Origin: VXNF01 sp965116465
Lineage (GTDB): Bacteria; Actinomycetota; Acidimicrobiia; Acidimicrobiales; CATQHL01
Assembly: GCA_965116465.1 (NCBI GenBank)
Contig: OZ220687.1
Location: forward strand, 2,604,001-2,668,000
Direction of reading: 5' to 3'
Length of the DNA stretch: 64,000 nucleotides
This document shows, one piece after another, positions 49,588 to 57,283 of the stretch. Made by a program: the position numbers and the translations under genes. The stretch's first letter is position 1. Every line of letters starts with the position of its first letter. The notes under the pieces were generated by a model. The model was not told where the DNA came from and did no database searches. It saw only the letters and a program-made list of their open reading frames with translations.

Positions 49588-50898
49588 GTGAGTATCGAGG
49601 GCCCCGCCGAGTACTTGCCCCGCCTCTTGGACGGCAAGCTGCGGGAGGTGCTGGCGTTCTCGCCGGCGGTCGTCGTCGAAGGCCCGAGGGGGTGCGGCAA
49701 GACGACCACCGGCAGCCGGGCGGCGTCGTCGTTCCTGGCCATGGACGAGGTGGATGTGGCCGGCGGATCGCCCGGCGCGCTCCGGGGCCTGCTGGATCTG
49801 CCGCCGCCGCTGCTGGTGGACGAGTGGCAGGTGGCGCCGGGGTTGTGGAACGCGGTACGGCGCGAGTGCGACCGGCGGGGGGGCGCGTCCGGCCAGTTCA
49901 TCCTGACGGGCTCGTCCACGCTGCCCGACAACTCTGTCCGCCACTCCGGTGCCGGCAGGCTGGCACCGCTGCGGCTGCGAACGTTCTCGTCCTTCGAGAG
50001 CGGCCTCTCCAACGGCTCGGTGTCGTTGGGGGCCATGCTGCGCGGGCAGCCGGTCGACGCGGCCGCGGAACGGGCGTTGTCCCGACTGGAGTTGGCCGAG
50101 GCGATATGTCGCGGGGGCTGGCCGGCTTCGCTGAGGATGCCGTTGGAGCAGGCACTGCGCTACGTCGAGGCGTACGTGGACGCAATGTGCGGCATCGATA
50201 TCCGGCGCAGCGCTGATGCGCTTCCGTATCGCAGTGTCGACACCGCCCGGACAGTCCTCCGGTCCATCGCCCGAAACGTCGGAACGGCCGCGTCGGTCAG
50301 CGCCTTGGCCCGTGACACGGCGGCGGGCGAGATGGAGTCTCCGCTGGACCGCAAGACACTGCCGGCTTTCCTGGACGCCTTCGAGAGGGTGTTCCTGCGG
50401 GAGGATTGCCCGCCGTGGGCGTTTCAGCCGGCGTCGCGGCAGGCCATGCGGGTCCGGCCCAAGCGCTTCCTGTGCGACCCGTCGATCGCCGCCGGGGTCC
50501 TGCGTGTCGGTCCTCGACGCTTGGTGGAGGAGTCCGAGTTCATGGGCGGAGCGTTCGAGTCGCTTGTGATGCGAGATCTGAGGGCATATGCCGATGTCAA
50601 CGATGCCGAGGTGCGCTATTACGCAGAGAGCGGATTCGAGGTTGACGCCGTGGTGGAGGATCGCGACGGGTCGTGGGTGGCCGTCGAGGTGAAGCTGAGC
50701 CGCAGCGGGCACACTGTCGAGCGGTCCAAGCGGGCTCTGAAGCTGCTCGCGAAGAGGGCGCACGAGGCGGGCAGGCCGCCGCCGTCCAAGCTGATCGCCG
50801 TCTTCGGTGTCAACGCCCCCGGCGAGCACACCGGCCTGCGAGTAGCCCACGAGACCGACGGCGTTGCCGTCGTGCCGCTCGCCGCGCTCGGGCCCTGA
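49588..50898 (+). CDS. AAA ATPase with DUF4143-type C-terminal domain (copy A)
   Basis: A 436-aa protein: N-terminal AAA_14-type P-loop domain with Walker A G32-P-R-G-C-G-K-T39 and Walker B LLVDEWQ, then the DUF4143 region. The C-terminal part has GFEVDAVVEDRDGSWVAVEV followed by KL, the D..ExK arrangement of PD-(D/E)xK nuclease folds (Glu-Val-Lys near residue 372). Start taken as GTG 49588, probably leaderless. Copy B is encoded at 54227 and shares the GPRGCGKT motif, ILTGS/LLTGS sensor strand, CRGGWP and the ending DGVAVVPL. It converges on the RM gene with 11 bp between stops. Confidence 0.88.
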   Translation: MSIEGPAEYLPRLLDGKLREVLAFSPAVVVEGPRGCGKTTTGSRAASSFLAMDEVDVAGGSPGALRGLLDLPPPLLVDEWQVAPGLWNAVRRECDRRGGASGQFILTGSSTLPDNSVRHSGAGRLAPLRLRTFSSFESGLSNGSVSLGAMLRGQPVDAAAERALSRLELAEAICRGGWPASLRMPLEQALRYVEAYVDAMCGIDIRRSADALPYRSVDTARTVLRSIARNVGTAASVSALARDTAAGEMESPLDRKTLPAFLDAFERVFLREDCPPWAFQPASRQAMRVRPKRFLCDPSIAAGVLRVGPRRLVEESEFMGGAFESLVMRDLRAYADVNDAEVRYYAESGFEVDAVVEDRDGSWVAVEVKLSRSGHTVERSKRALKLLAKRAHEAGRPPPSKLIAVFGVNAPGEHTGLRVAHETDGVAVVPLAALGP

Positions 50899-50909
50899 CC
50901 TTCGCCGCC

Positions 50910-53900
50910 TCAGACAAGGGTCGTCTGGGCCGGAGGAGCCTTCTTCTCGACGTTGGGTGCCTTCTTGGCTTCGGCCGGAACGGGCAATACCTCAGCCGCT
51001 GTGAGGTCGTCAACGGTGATCTGCGGGCCGTCGATGATCGCCGCCAGCAGCTCTGCCTGCTCGGGCTCCAGAGCCACGAGCGCGGTGAGAGCATTGAGGA
51101 TGTCGAGAAGCTCGATGTCCCACTCCGGACGCCAGCCATCGGGCCTGATCGACTCCAGCGAGTTGGAGTCGGGGGATCCCTTGCCGGCCCGGCGATAGTT
51201 GAACCAGGACCTGACGACGTTCGTGCCCGACACCTCGTAGGCGTGGATCTCAGGAGGAACGTTGTCGAAGACGCCGTCACCGATGCGGAGTATCCGCTGC
51301 TCTGCGTCGTAGCTGAAGGTGCGGTTGTGAGTGCCTTCACCGGTCTCGGAGTGCAGCTTGGGCCCATTCGGCGGGCGAACCCGTCCAGCTGGCCGACCGT
51401 CATCGGCATCAACGAAGCGTTCCCCGAACGTGTGCGCCCAAATGACCCGTCGCCCGATTCCGACTGCCATTGACCAATAGTCGCCATCGGCGGTCAGGGG
51501 TACTCGAATGCCCGGCGTGTGGGGTGAGACCTCGTTGAGCCACGCGGTGTAGCCAGGGTGGGCACATACACCGGCGATGTAGGCGAACACATCTTCGGGT
51601 GTCACATCCGCGCCCAACAGCACCCCCAGATGGCCGAGCAACTTGAGTGTGATGTTCGCAGTCATGGCGCCGTTGTCGCGCCAGAGCGGGAACGCGCGCC
51701 CGCCACGTCCGTGGTAGTGGTGCAAGCCGGGCAGCAAGTGGGTGAACGTGACCGCTGGCCCGTTCTCGGGGTGGTCGTCCTGGATGCACGTCAGGTGGAT
51801 CTGCTGGTCACTGCGCGCCTCCCATAACGGAGGGCGGGGCACGTCGAGAACCCGCCTGTCAGCGATGATCCACTGACGGTCGAATGATCGCCACGCGAAG
51901 CGGACCGGCGTCGGACACGGATTCCTCTCTTTGGAAATCGGAGTGGAGGCGTCGTACGGGCAGCCGGGAAGGTTGGCGTTGAACTTCCGGTGGATCGTCC
52001 TATCGCGGGTCTCCTTGAACAGGGCCTTCTTTCCTTCTTCGTCCGCCTCTGAGACGAGTTCGCTCCAGCGTCGGTTGAGGGTTTGCGAATCCTGGGCGGT
52101 GGGCCACCCGCGGTTGGCCAGTACTCCCGGAGTAGACCACGGAAGCAGATCGTGAATCGACGGGCAGAAGCGCCAGATTTCCTCTCCGGCGGGTTTGAAT
52201 GGCGCCCGCCAACTCTGAGGGCACCGAGTCCAGCCGAACGCCCCATTGCCGCCGAGGGAAACGGTCTCCAACTCAGCGAACTTGGCGGCGCGGGTTCCCG
52301 GCTTGACCTCCCTGAACCAGACTGTCGCCGGCGCCTCGTCTGCTTGCGGAGAGCGCACTGCACAGACCACCGCGATCTCGTGCTGCACACCTTCGAACAT
52401 CCGAGTCGGTACGTCCGGCTGGTGCCCTTCGGGCGAAAGCGAGACCACCCAGATCTCTGAGCACCATTGCCGCAGCCAGGCGCGCATCCTCTGGAACCCG
52501 TCCCCGCCCAGCCACGGGGCGGTTGTGACGAAGCACACGACGCCGGGCGACTCCCCGCCGTTGTTGCCGGAGTTCTCGAGGACTTTCCAGGCGGCCCAGC
52601 GCCAGAAGTAGACGAGCAGGTTGGACAAGTTGTACACGTGGGCGGACACGTCCCAACTGGCTGGCGGCTTCCAATCACCGAGGATCGCCGCCTGCTTGGC
52701 GTCGGGATTCCCGCTCTCCACCCAGCCGCCGAGTCCCTTGGCTCGCTCCCGGTATGGCGGATTGCCGATGGCGACCATGACGGGTGTCGTCGCCTTCAGG
52801 TGGTTGGCGGCGCGCCGCTCCCGGCTGATCGGCTCGTAGATCGATCCCAGCCGCACTTCCTCGGTGTAGGGGTCGGCGAGTGTGTCCGCCAGCAGCACGC
52901 GCGGCGCACGATCAACGTCGTGGCGGCGGAACCTGGCGCCGGTACGGAACTGCGCCACGCTGTACGGCCCGGTCTGCAACTCGAACCCGACGAGCCGCTC
53001 TGCGGCACCTCTCAGCGCACCGGCCACGGCACCGATCCCGTCGCGCTCCTCGACGGTGGAGGCGATGCGGTCGATGACCTGGAGCAGGAAAGTGCCGGTC
53101 CCCACGGCAGGATCGATGACCGTGACGGCCTCGTCAGCGAATCCCGAGGGTTGGCCGAGTCGCGTTCTGAGTACGTCATCGACCAGTCGAACCATGAACC
53201 TCACCAGTTCGGCGGGGGTGTAGTACGAGCCCGATTCCTTGCGTAGGTCGGGGTCGTACTGGGCGAGGAAGTCCTCGTAGAAGTAGAGCCAGTCACCCGC
53301 ATCGTTCAGGAGCGCCGGGTCGGTCGCGGCGAGCAATGACAGGAGGGATTCCACCGCTGGTTCGATGGGCCTGATTGCGCTCTCTGCGCACAGCACCTTG
53401 AGGGCGGTCGGTATCAGACCGACCTCAGCATCAAGGGCCTTCGTCGCCTCCGCGACCCGCTCGGCTGCGCTCTCTCCTGCGACCAAGTCGGCCTCGGCGG
53501 CCCTCGACGCAATCAGACCGAACGTGATGGTCTGCGCGTAGGCGTCGGCAAACTCCTCGTCTGTCGCCTCCGGGAACAGCAATGCACGCCAATCTTCCGC
53601 GACAGCGGCAAGGCCTGCTGACGAACTCGCTTCGAGTGTGTGCAGGATCTGGTTGCGTAGTACCCGGCAGAGTCGAGCCGTCGTCTCGGCGAGTTCTTGC
53701 GTTGTCTCCGGTGGGCTCGGCGCATTGGCGCAGAACGCGTCCAGCAACTCCACCACGGCGGTCGGATCGATCTTGGCGCCGGCGATCCCCTTTCCAGGTG
53801 CAGTGCAAGCCGTCGCGCGTGCGACCTGCTGACTGTCCTGCCAGAGGATCCAGTCGATCCCGTCGGTGTAGAGCAGGTTCGGCAGGTGGCGCAGTTGCTG

Positions 53901-54230
53901 CCACTGCTCCAGGTTGTGGCCCGTGAACCCATCTGGATCGACACCGGCACCGGGCGGCTTCAGTTCAACGTGGCCGATGACCAACCCGCCTCGCGTCGCG
54001 GTGTAGTCAGGCCGAGCACCTTCGACCGCCCCGCTGATCTCCCCAGCCAGAACCAGGTCCGGGTAGCCGAGATCCTCCGCGACGGACTCCACCAACGTCT
54101 GCACCGGAGCACGCAGATGATCCTCGAGCGCAATTCCATGGTTGGCCCCTGCTTCCGCAGCGACCCGCAACCTGAGATCCGTAAACCGGTTCCGTGCTGT
54201 TTGCGCAGCTGTGGACTCGTCGGGACTCAT
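50910..54230 (-). CDS. Type IIG/ISP-like restriction-modification enzyme without helicase
   Basis: Single-chain RM protein of 1106 aa. N-terminal PD-(D/E)xK nuclease: D75 (RPDYTATRG) and E89-L-K91. Central N6-adenine methylase: motif I VIDPAVGTGTFLLQV (about 371-385) and catalytic N490-P-P-Y493. The C-terminal specificity region (about 780-1030) has FAYIAGVCAHPGYTAWLNE and TPGIRVPLTAD, the LlaBIII/type ISP C-terminal pattern. Type ISP enzymes of about 1,600 aa also carry a helicase, which is absent here. ATG at 54230 overlaps the ATPase B stop by 4 nt, suggesting that the ATPase is a partner, perhaps replacing the motor. Confidence 0.9.
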   Translation of the reverse strand: MSPDESTAAQTARNRFTDLRLRVAAEAGANHGIALEDHLRAPVQTLVESVAEDLGYPDLVLAGEISGAVEGARPDYTATRGGLVIGHVELKPPGAGVDPDGFTGHNLEQWQQLRHLPNLLYTDGIDWILWQDSQQVARATACTAPGKGIAGAKIDPTAVVELLDAFCANAPSPPETTQELAETTARLCRVLRNQILHTLEASSSAGLAAVAEDWRALLFPEATDEEFADAYAQTITFGLIASRAAEADLVAGESAAERVAEATKALDAEVGLIPTALKVLCAESAIRPIEPAVESLLSLLAATDPALLNDAGDWLYFYEDFLAQYDPDLRKESGSYYTPAELVRFMVRLVDDVLRTRLGQPSGFADEAVTVIDPAVGTGTFLLQVIDRIASTVEERDGIGAVAGALRGAAERLVGFELQTGPYSVAQFRTGARFRRHDVDRAPRVLLADTLADPYTEEVRLGSIYEPISRERRAANHLKATTPVMVAIGNPPYRERAKGLGGWVESGNPDAKQAAILGDWKPPASWDVSAHVYNLSNLLVYFWRWAAWKVLENSGNNGGESPGVVCFVTTAPWLGGDGFQRMRAWLRQWCSEIWVVSLSPEGHQPDVPTRMFEGVQHEIAVVCAVRSPQADEAPATVWFREVKPGTRAAKFAELETVSLGGNGAFGWTRCPQSWRAPFKPAGEEIWRFCPSIHDLLPWSTPGVLANRGWPTAQDSQTLNRRWSELVSEADEEGKKALFKETRDRTIHRKFNANLPGCPYDASTPISKERNPCPTPVRFAWRSFDRQWIIADRRVLDVPRPPLWEARSDQQIHLTCIQDDHPENGPAVTFTHLLPGLHHYHGRGGRAFPLWRDNGAMTANITLKLLGHLGVLLGADVTPEDVFAYIAGVCAHPGYTAWLNEVSPHTPGIRVPLTADGDYWSMAVGIGRRVIWAHTFGERFVDADDGRPAGRVRPPNGPKLHSETGEGTHNRTFSYDAEQRILRIGDGVFDNVPPEIHAYEVSGTNVVRSWFNYRRAGKGSPDSNSLESIRPDGWRPEWDIELLDILNALTALVALEPEQAELLAAIIDGPQITVDDLTAAEVLPVPAEAKKAPNVEKKAPPAQTTLV

Positions 54231-55495
54231 GGCTTCAACGCGGTCAGGGGCACGACGGCCACTCCGTCGTCGGCCTGGTAGCCGTGGCCGAACGCAGTCA
54301 CAACGATCAGCCGGGCCGGCATTCCTCGCCGTGCGGTGTCCACTCGGTCGCGCACGGCGCGGAGCGACTTCATCGCCTCGGTGATGGCAGCCCCTCCACC
54401 CAACTTGATCTCCACCGCCGTCCATCTGCCGTCGATGCCGTCGATGATGGCATCTGCTTCCAAACCGCTGTCGTCACCGTAGTAGTAGAGGCGCGCGCCG
54501 AGGGACTGGGCGTATATTCGGAGATCGCGCACCGCCATCGACTCGAACAGCAGTCCCATTGCCTCCACGTCCCCGCCGACGGCAGCCGGTGATCCGTTCA
54601 GCGCGGCCACCGCGAGCGCAGGGTCGGCGAAGTATCGCTTGGCACTCCGGCGAAGGCGGGTGGATGACCTCAGATGAGTCGACCATGCCGGCAACGGCTC
54701 GATCACGAACATGCGGGCCAGTTCGTCCAGGTACGTGTGAATCGTGGAGCGAGCCGGCGGACCGGCGTCTCCATCGGAGATGTCTGCAAGCAGCGTCGTG
54801 GTGGCCGCCGTGGTCGCTTCGTTCCGGGCCAGCGATTCGAGGAGTCTCGCCACCAGCAGGGGATTGCGCCTTCTTCCGGCTACCCGGGCAATGTCGACCC
54901 TGGCGATGTCGCTCAAGTAGTCGCGCAGCCGCGCCTGGGCGATGTGCGGTGCTAGTCCGATCATCCGGGGCCACCCACCCCGGCATATGAGAGCCGCGAT
55001 GTCGCTGATGGTGCGCTTGGCGTCCGCCGCCCGGCAGCCGCCGCCCGCCAGCAGCGAACTGAGGGAGACCTCGCCGGTGGAATCTCCGGACTCCCATAGC
55101 GACATCGGCCGCATTCGCACGCGTGCCACCCGGCCCGCGCCCGAGTGCTCGGTGACATCGTCGGGAGGGTTCTGTGAACCGGTGAGAAGGAAGTGCCCGA
55201 ACCCGCCGCGCCGGTCGCAGGCGTGGCGCATCTGGTTCCATATGCCGCGCACGAGTTGCCATTCGTCCAGCAGGCGCGGTTCGGGGCCGTCGAGGATCGA
55301 GGCCGGATCAACCTCGGCGGCGATCCGCAGAGCCTGGCTCTCGTCCAGCACCACCTCGCTGGCGGCGAACCGCTGCCCTGTCCAGGTCTTGCCGCAGCCT
55401 CGCGGACCCTCGATGAGAACAGCAGGCGCCGAGGCGAGCGCCTCGGTGACCTCATTGTCAACTACGCGAGCCCGATAGCCCGTACGGTTCGACAC
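54227..55495 (-). CDS. AAA ATPase with DUF4143-type C-terminal domain (copy B)
   Basis: A 422-aa paralogue of copy A. Walker A G30-P-R-G-C-G-K-T37, Walker B RLLDEWQL, sensor FLLTGSQNPPDD, CRGGWP and the C-terminal GLEADAIIDGIDGRWTAVEI then KL (ExK) are present. GTG at 55495 follows GAGGG, and a well-formed promoter is found 95 bp upstream. The stop overlaps the RM gene ATG, so this gene and the RM gene are one operon. DUF4143 ATPases are common orphans; stable coupling to an RM gene is unusual as far as I know. Confidence 0.88.
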   Translation of the reverse strand: MSNRTGYRARVVDNEVTEALASAPAVLIEGPRGCGKTWTGQRFAASEVVLDESQALRIAAEVDPASILDGPEPRLLDEWQLVRGIWNQMRHACDRRGGFGHFLLTGSQNPPDDVTEHSGAGRVARVRMRPMSLWESGDSTGEVSLSSLLAGGGCRAADAKRTISDIAALICRGGWPRMIGLAPHIAQARLRDYLSDIARVDIARVAGRRRNPLLVARLLESLARNEATTAATTTLLADISDGDAGPPARSTIHTYLDELARMFVIEPLPAWSTHLRSSTRLRRSAKRYFADPALAVAALNGSPAAVGGDVEAMGLLFESMAVRDLRIYAQSLGARLYYYGDDSGLEADAIIDGIDGRWTAVEIKLGGGAAITEAMKSLRAVRDRVDTARRGMPARLIVVTAFGHGYQADDGVAVVPLTALKP

Positions 55496-55589
55496 GTTCC
55501 CTCGCTAGGAGCGTTCGCTGCGCTCTCGGCTTGTCGGCACGTCGCCGGCGCCAGCGCGGGCCGAAAGCTCAAAACGTCATGTTCCGATA

Positions 55590-55619
55590 ACTATAGACTA
55601 CAGATTTCAGCGATTTCAA
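55590..55619 (-). promoter_or_regulatory. Promoter of the ATPase B-RM operon
   Basis: Read on the minus strand: -35 TTGAAA (55619-55614), 18-bp spacer, -10 TATAGT (55595-55590). Both boxes are one or two mismatches from consensus, which is striking in this GC-rich genome. It gives a leader of about 90 nt before the GTG at 55495. Confidence 0.7.
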
Positions 55620-55700
55620 ACTACACTTTTCAACGAATCGAAACTGCGTTATTCGGGGATCCTGGCCGGCAATGGCCGGACTCAGCGTTTGGCGATTCGA

Positions 55701-55769
55701 TATTTTCGCACTTGCCAGTTCAGTATTTTCGCACTTGCCAATGCCGTGTATTCGCACATGGCACGTTTC
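55701..55769. repeat. 23-bp direct repeats (iteron-like)
   Basis: TATTTTCGCACTTGCCA begins units at 55701 and 55724, identical over 17 bases, each followed by a 6-bp less conserved segment. A third, degenerate unit starts at 55747 (TGTATTCGCACATGGCA). The period is 23 bp, about two helical turns, so proteins bound to each would lie on the same face. They are about 100 bp upstream of the ATPase B promoter. Confidence 0.8.
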
Positions 55770-55836
55770 GGTCAGAGGCATGCACGGCCCGTTGATTCCG
55801 ATCGGGCCCCGGAGCGAGCCCCAACCGCTGGGATCG

Positions 55837-56217
55837 TCAGCCCTTGCGGCCGATGCGGGCGCTGAGGACGTCCCGCAGGCTCACGATGCCGAGCAGCCCG
55901 GTACCGTCGACCACGGGGAGGTGGCGGAATCCTCCGGAGAGCATCATCTCCGCCGCCTCCTCGGTCTCGATGTCGGGGGAGCAGGTGATGGGCTCGGGGG
56001 ACATCCAGCGCGAGACCGGATCGGCGGCCATGTCGGTGGGCTTGCCCGCGGCGCGCAGCACGTCGCGCTCGGTGAGGATGCCGCTGAGCATCGCGCCGTC
56101 CATCACGAGCACCGACCCGATGTGGCGCCGCACCATGTGCCGGGCGGCCTCGACCATCGGGGTGGAGCCGGGCAGGGTCACCACCCCGGAGCTCATGACC
56201 TGGCGCACCGTGACCAT
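55837..56217 (-). CDS. CBS-domain pair protein
   Basis: A 126-aa protein made of two CBS motifs (a Bateman module): VRQVMSSGVVTLPGSTPMVEA to LTERDVLRAAG, then VSRWMSPEPITCSPDIETEE to VSLRDVLSARIG. Such stand-alone modules bind adenine nucleotides and often sense energy state. ATG at 56217 (MVTVRQVM) starts one base after the upstream gene's stop, favouring it over the in-frame GTG/ATG further up. Second gene of a two-gene unit. Confidence 0.88.
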   Translation of the reverse strand: MVTVRQVMSSGVVTLPGSTPMVEAARHMVRRHIGSVLVMDGAMLSGILTERDVLRAAGKPTDMAADPVSRWMSPEPITCSPDIETEEAAEMMLSGGFRHLPVVDGTGLLGIVSLRDVLSARIGRKG

Positions 56218-56218
56218 G

Positions 56219-56461
56219 TCAGCCCGAGCCGCCGGTCTCGTCGTAGCCGCTGCCATCGCCCGGCTGCGAGGGCGTGTCGAGATCCTGATTGAGGCGCCGC
56301 CACAGGGCGCCGGCCCATCCCACCGTGTGGGGCCACTCCCGCCAGAACGACTGCAGTGTGGCCGAGTCGATCTCGTCGGCGGCCTCCTCGGGAGTGATCT
56401 CCCGCGCCAAGGACTCCAGCAGGCTCATCGCATCGAGCAGCTTCTCGGACGGATCGGACAT
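56219..56461 (-). CDS. Hypothetical small acidic protein
   Basis: An 80-aa acidic protein, not recognised. It is largely helical (LLDAMSLLESLAREITPEEAADEID), then has a Trp-rich stretch (FWREWPHTVGWAGALWRRLN) and a disordered Gly/Ser end. Strong Shine-Dalgarno AAGGAGG before ATG 56461 and coupling to the CBS gene (1-bp gap) support expression. May be a partner of the CBS protein. Confidence 0.6.
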   Translation of the reverse strand: MSDPSEKLLDAMSLLESLAREITPEEAADEIDSATLQSFWREWPHTVGWAGALWRRLNQDLDTPSQPGDGSGYDETGGSG

Positions 56462-56760
56462 CGGTGGCCTCCTTGCGAGAGTCTGCCACAGGTGCCCGAG
56501 AACGAAAATGTCGCGCGGTGAAGACTGGTTGGCGCGGAGTGACGTGTCCTGGCGTCTGCGGCGTGGTTAGTAGACGGTCGTCAGCGTCGGCGCCTGGATT
56601 CCGGCCTTCGCCGGAATGACGTACGAGTGGGTGATGCGAGTGCTCTCACGTGCTGGCGGGTACTTGGGGAGTCTTCGATCTAGCGGGCGATCTGCGCCCG
56701 CCGCCCACGCTTCGAACTACCATCCGGGCGCCGCTCGAACGACAGCCGGGAGCGTTGACT
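56462..56760. other. 299-bp intergenic region with REP-like element
   Basis: The gap between the divergent CBS unit and the SnoaL-like gene contains the second REP-like palindrome, a Shine-Dalgarno GGGAG (56748-56752) for the next gene, and otherwise no recognisable gene or conserved motif. An open frame runs through its right half but lacks a credible start before 56755. Confidence 0.5.
56594..56620. repeat. REP-like palindrome, copy 2
   Basis: ATTCCGGC (56598-56605), loop CTTC, GCCGGAAT (56610-56617): a perfect 8-bp stem inside a 27-bp unit shared (24 of 27) in inverted orientation with 15737-15763. Intergenic location in both cases fits a dispersed REP/hairpin family. Confidence 0.78.
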
Positions 56761-57228
56761 GTGGGCCGATGGAGCCGAGCCGAGATCGAGGAGGCCTTCA
56801 CCCATTACGCGGAGGTCGCCCGGCGGGCTGCCGCGACCGGCGACTGGCGGGAGTGGGCGAACCGGTTCACCCCCGACGCCACCTACCTCGAGCACCACTT
56901 CGGCTTCATGGAAGGGCGCGAGGCCATCTACAACTGGATCCAGTCCACCATGAGCGAGTGGCCCGGCAACGAGATGGTCGAGTTCCCCATCGAGTGGTAC
57001 ATCATCGACGAGGATCGTGGCTGGGTGGTGTGCCAGGTGTGGAACCGCATGGCCGACCCCGGCGACGGCTCGCTCCACCGGGAACACAACCTCACCCTGC
57101 TCAAGTACGCGGGCGACGGGCTGTGGAGCTACGAGGAGGACATCTACAACCCGGCCAGGTTCATCGCGATGCTCGAGACCTACATGCACCACAAGGAGAC
57201 TCTGGCCGCGGAGTCGCCCTCGGAGTAG
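56761..57228 (+). CDS. SnoaL-like (NTF2-fold) protein
   Basis: A 155-aa protein of the NTF2-like fold. ITHY-like N-terminal helix (AEIEEAFTHYAEVARRAAAT), FTPDATYLEHHFGFMEGREA and the later DIYNPARFIAMLETYMHHKE are typical. The conserved Asp-His pairing (YLEHH) could be catalytic. GTG at 56761 lies 8 nt after GGGAG; a TTG six bases upstream is possible. Convergent with the carotenoid-oxygenase-type gene, 55 bp away. Confidence 0.75.
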   Translation: MGRWSRAEIEEAFTHYAEVARRAAATGDWREWANRFTPDATYLEHHFGFMEGREAIYNWIQSTMSEWPGNEMVEFPIEWYIIDEDRGWVVCQVWNRMADPGDGSLHREHNLTLLKYAGDGLWSYEEDIYNPARFIAMLETYMHHKETLAAESPSE

Positions 57229-57283
57229 TACCAGCCGAGGAACCCACTCGAGGCGGGCTCAGCGGCGGAGTGCCGGCGGGCGC

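Larger units (their letters stand above)
55496..55836. other. 341-bp AT-richer intergenic control region
   Basis: This gap between ATPase B and the CBS gene differs sharply from its surroundings in base composition (about half A+T from 55565 to 55770). It holds the ATPase B promoter, the 23-bp direct repeats and a partial GGCC dyad near 55672. A 70-codon minus-strand frame (55781-55569) has no codon bias or recognisable domain and is not called as a gene. The composition suggests foreign or rearranged DNA. Confidence 0.6.

Noticed and set aside
54227..55495. Toxin-antitoxin assignment for the DUF4143 ATPase
   Set aside because: No toxin-like partner is adjacent to either ATPase; the coupled gene is an RM enzyme.
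55701..55769. CRISPR array
   Set aside because: Repeats are contiguous at 23 bp with only 6-bp variable segments, too short for spacers, and no cas gene is nearby.
55569..55781. 70-codon minus-strand gene in the AT-rich gap
   Set aside because: No Shine-Dalgarno, no domain, and it overlaps the direct repeats and promoter.
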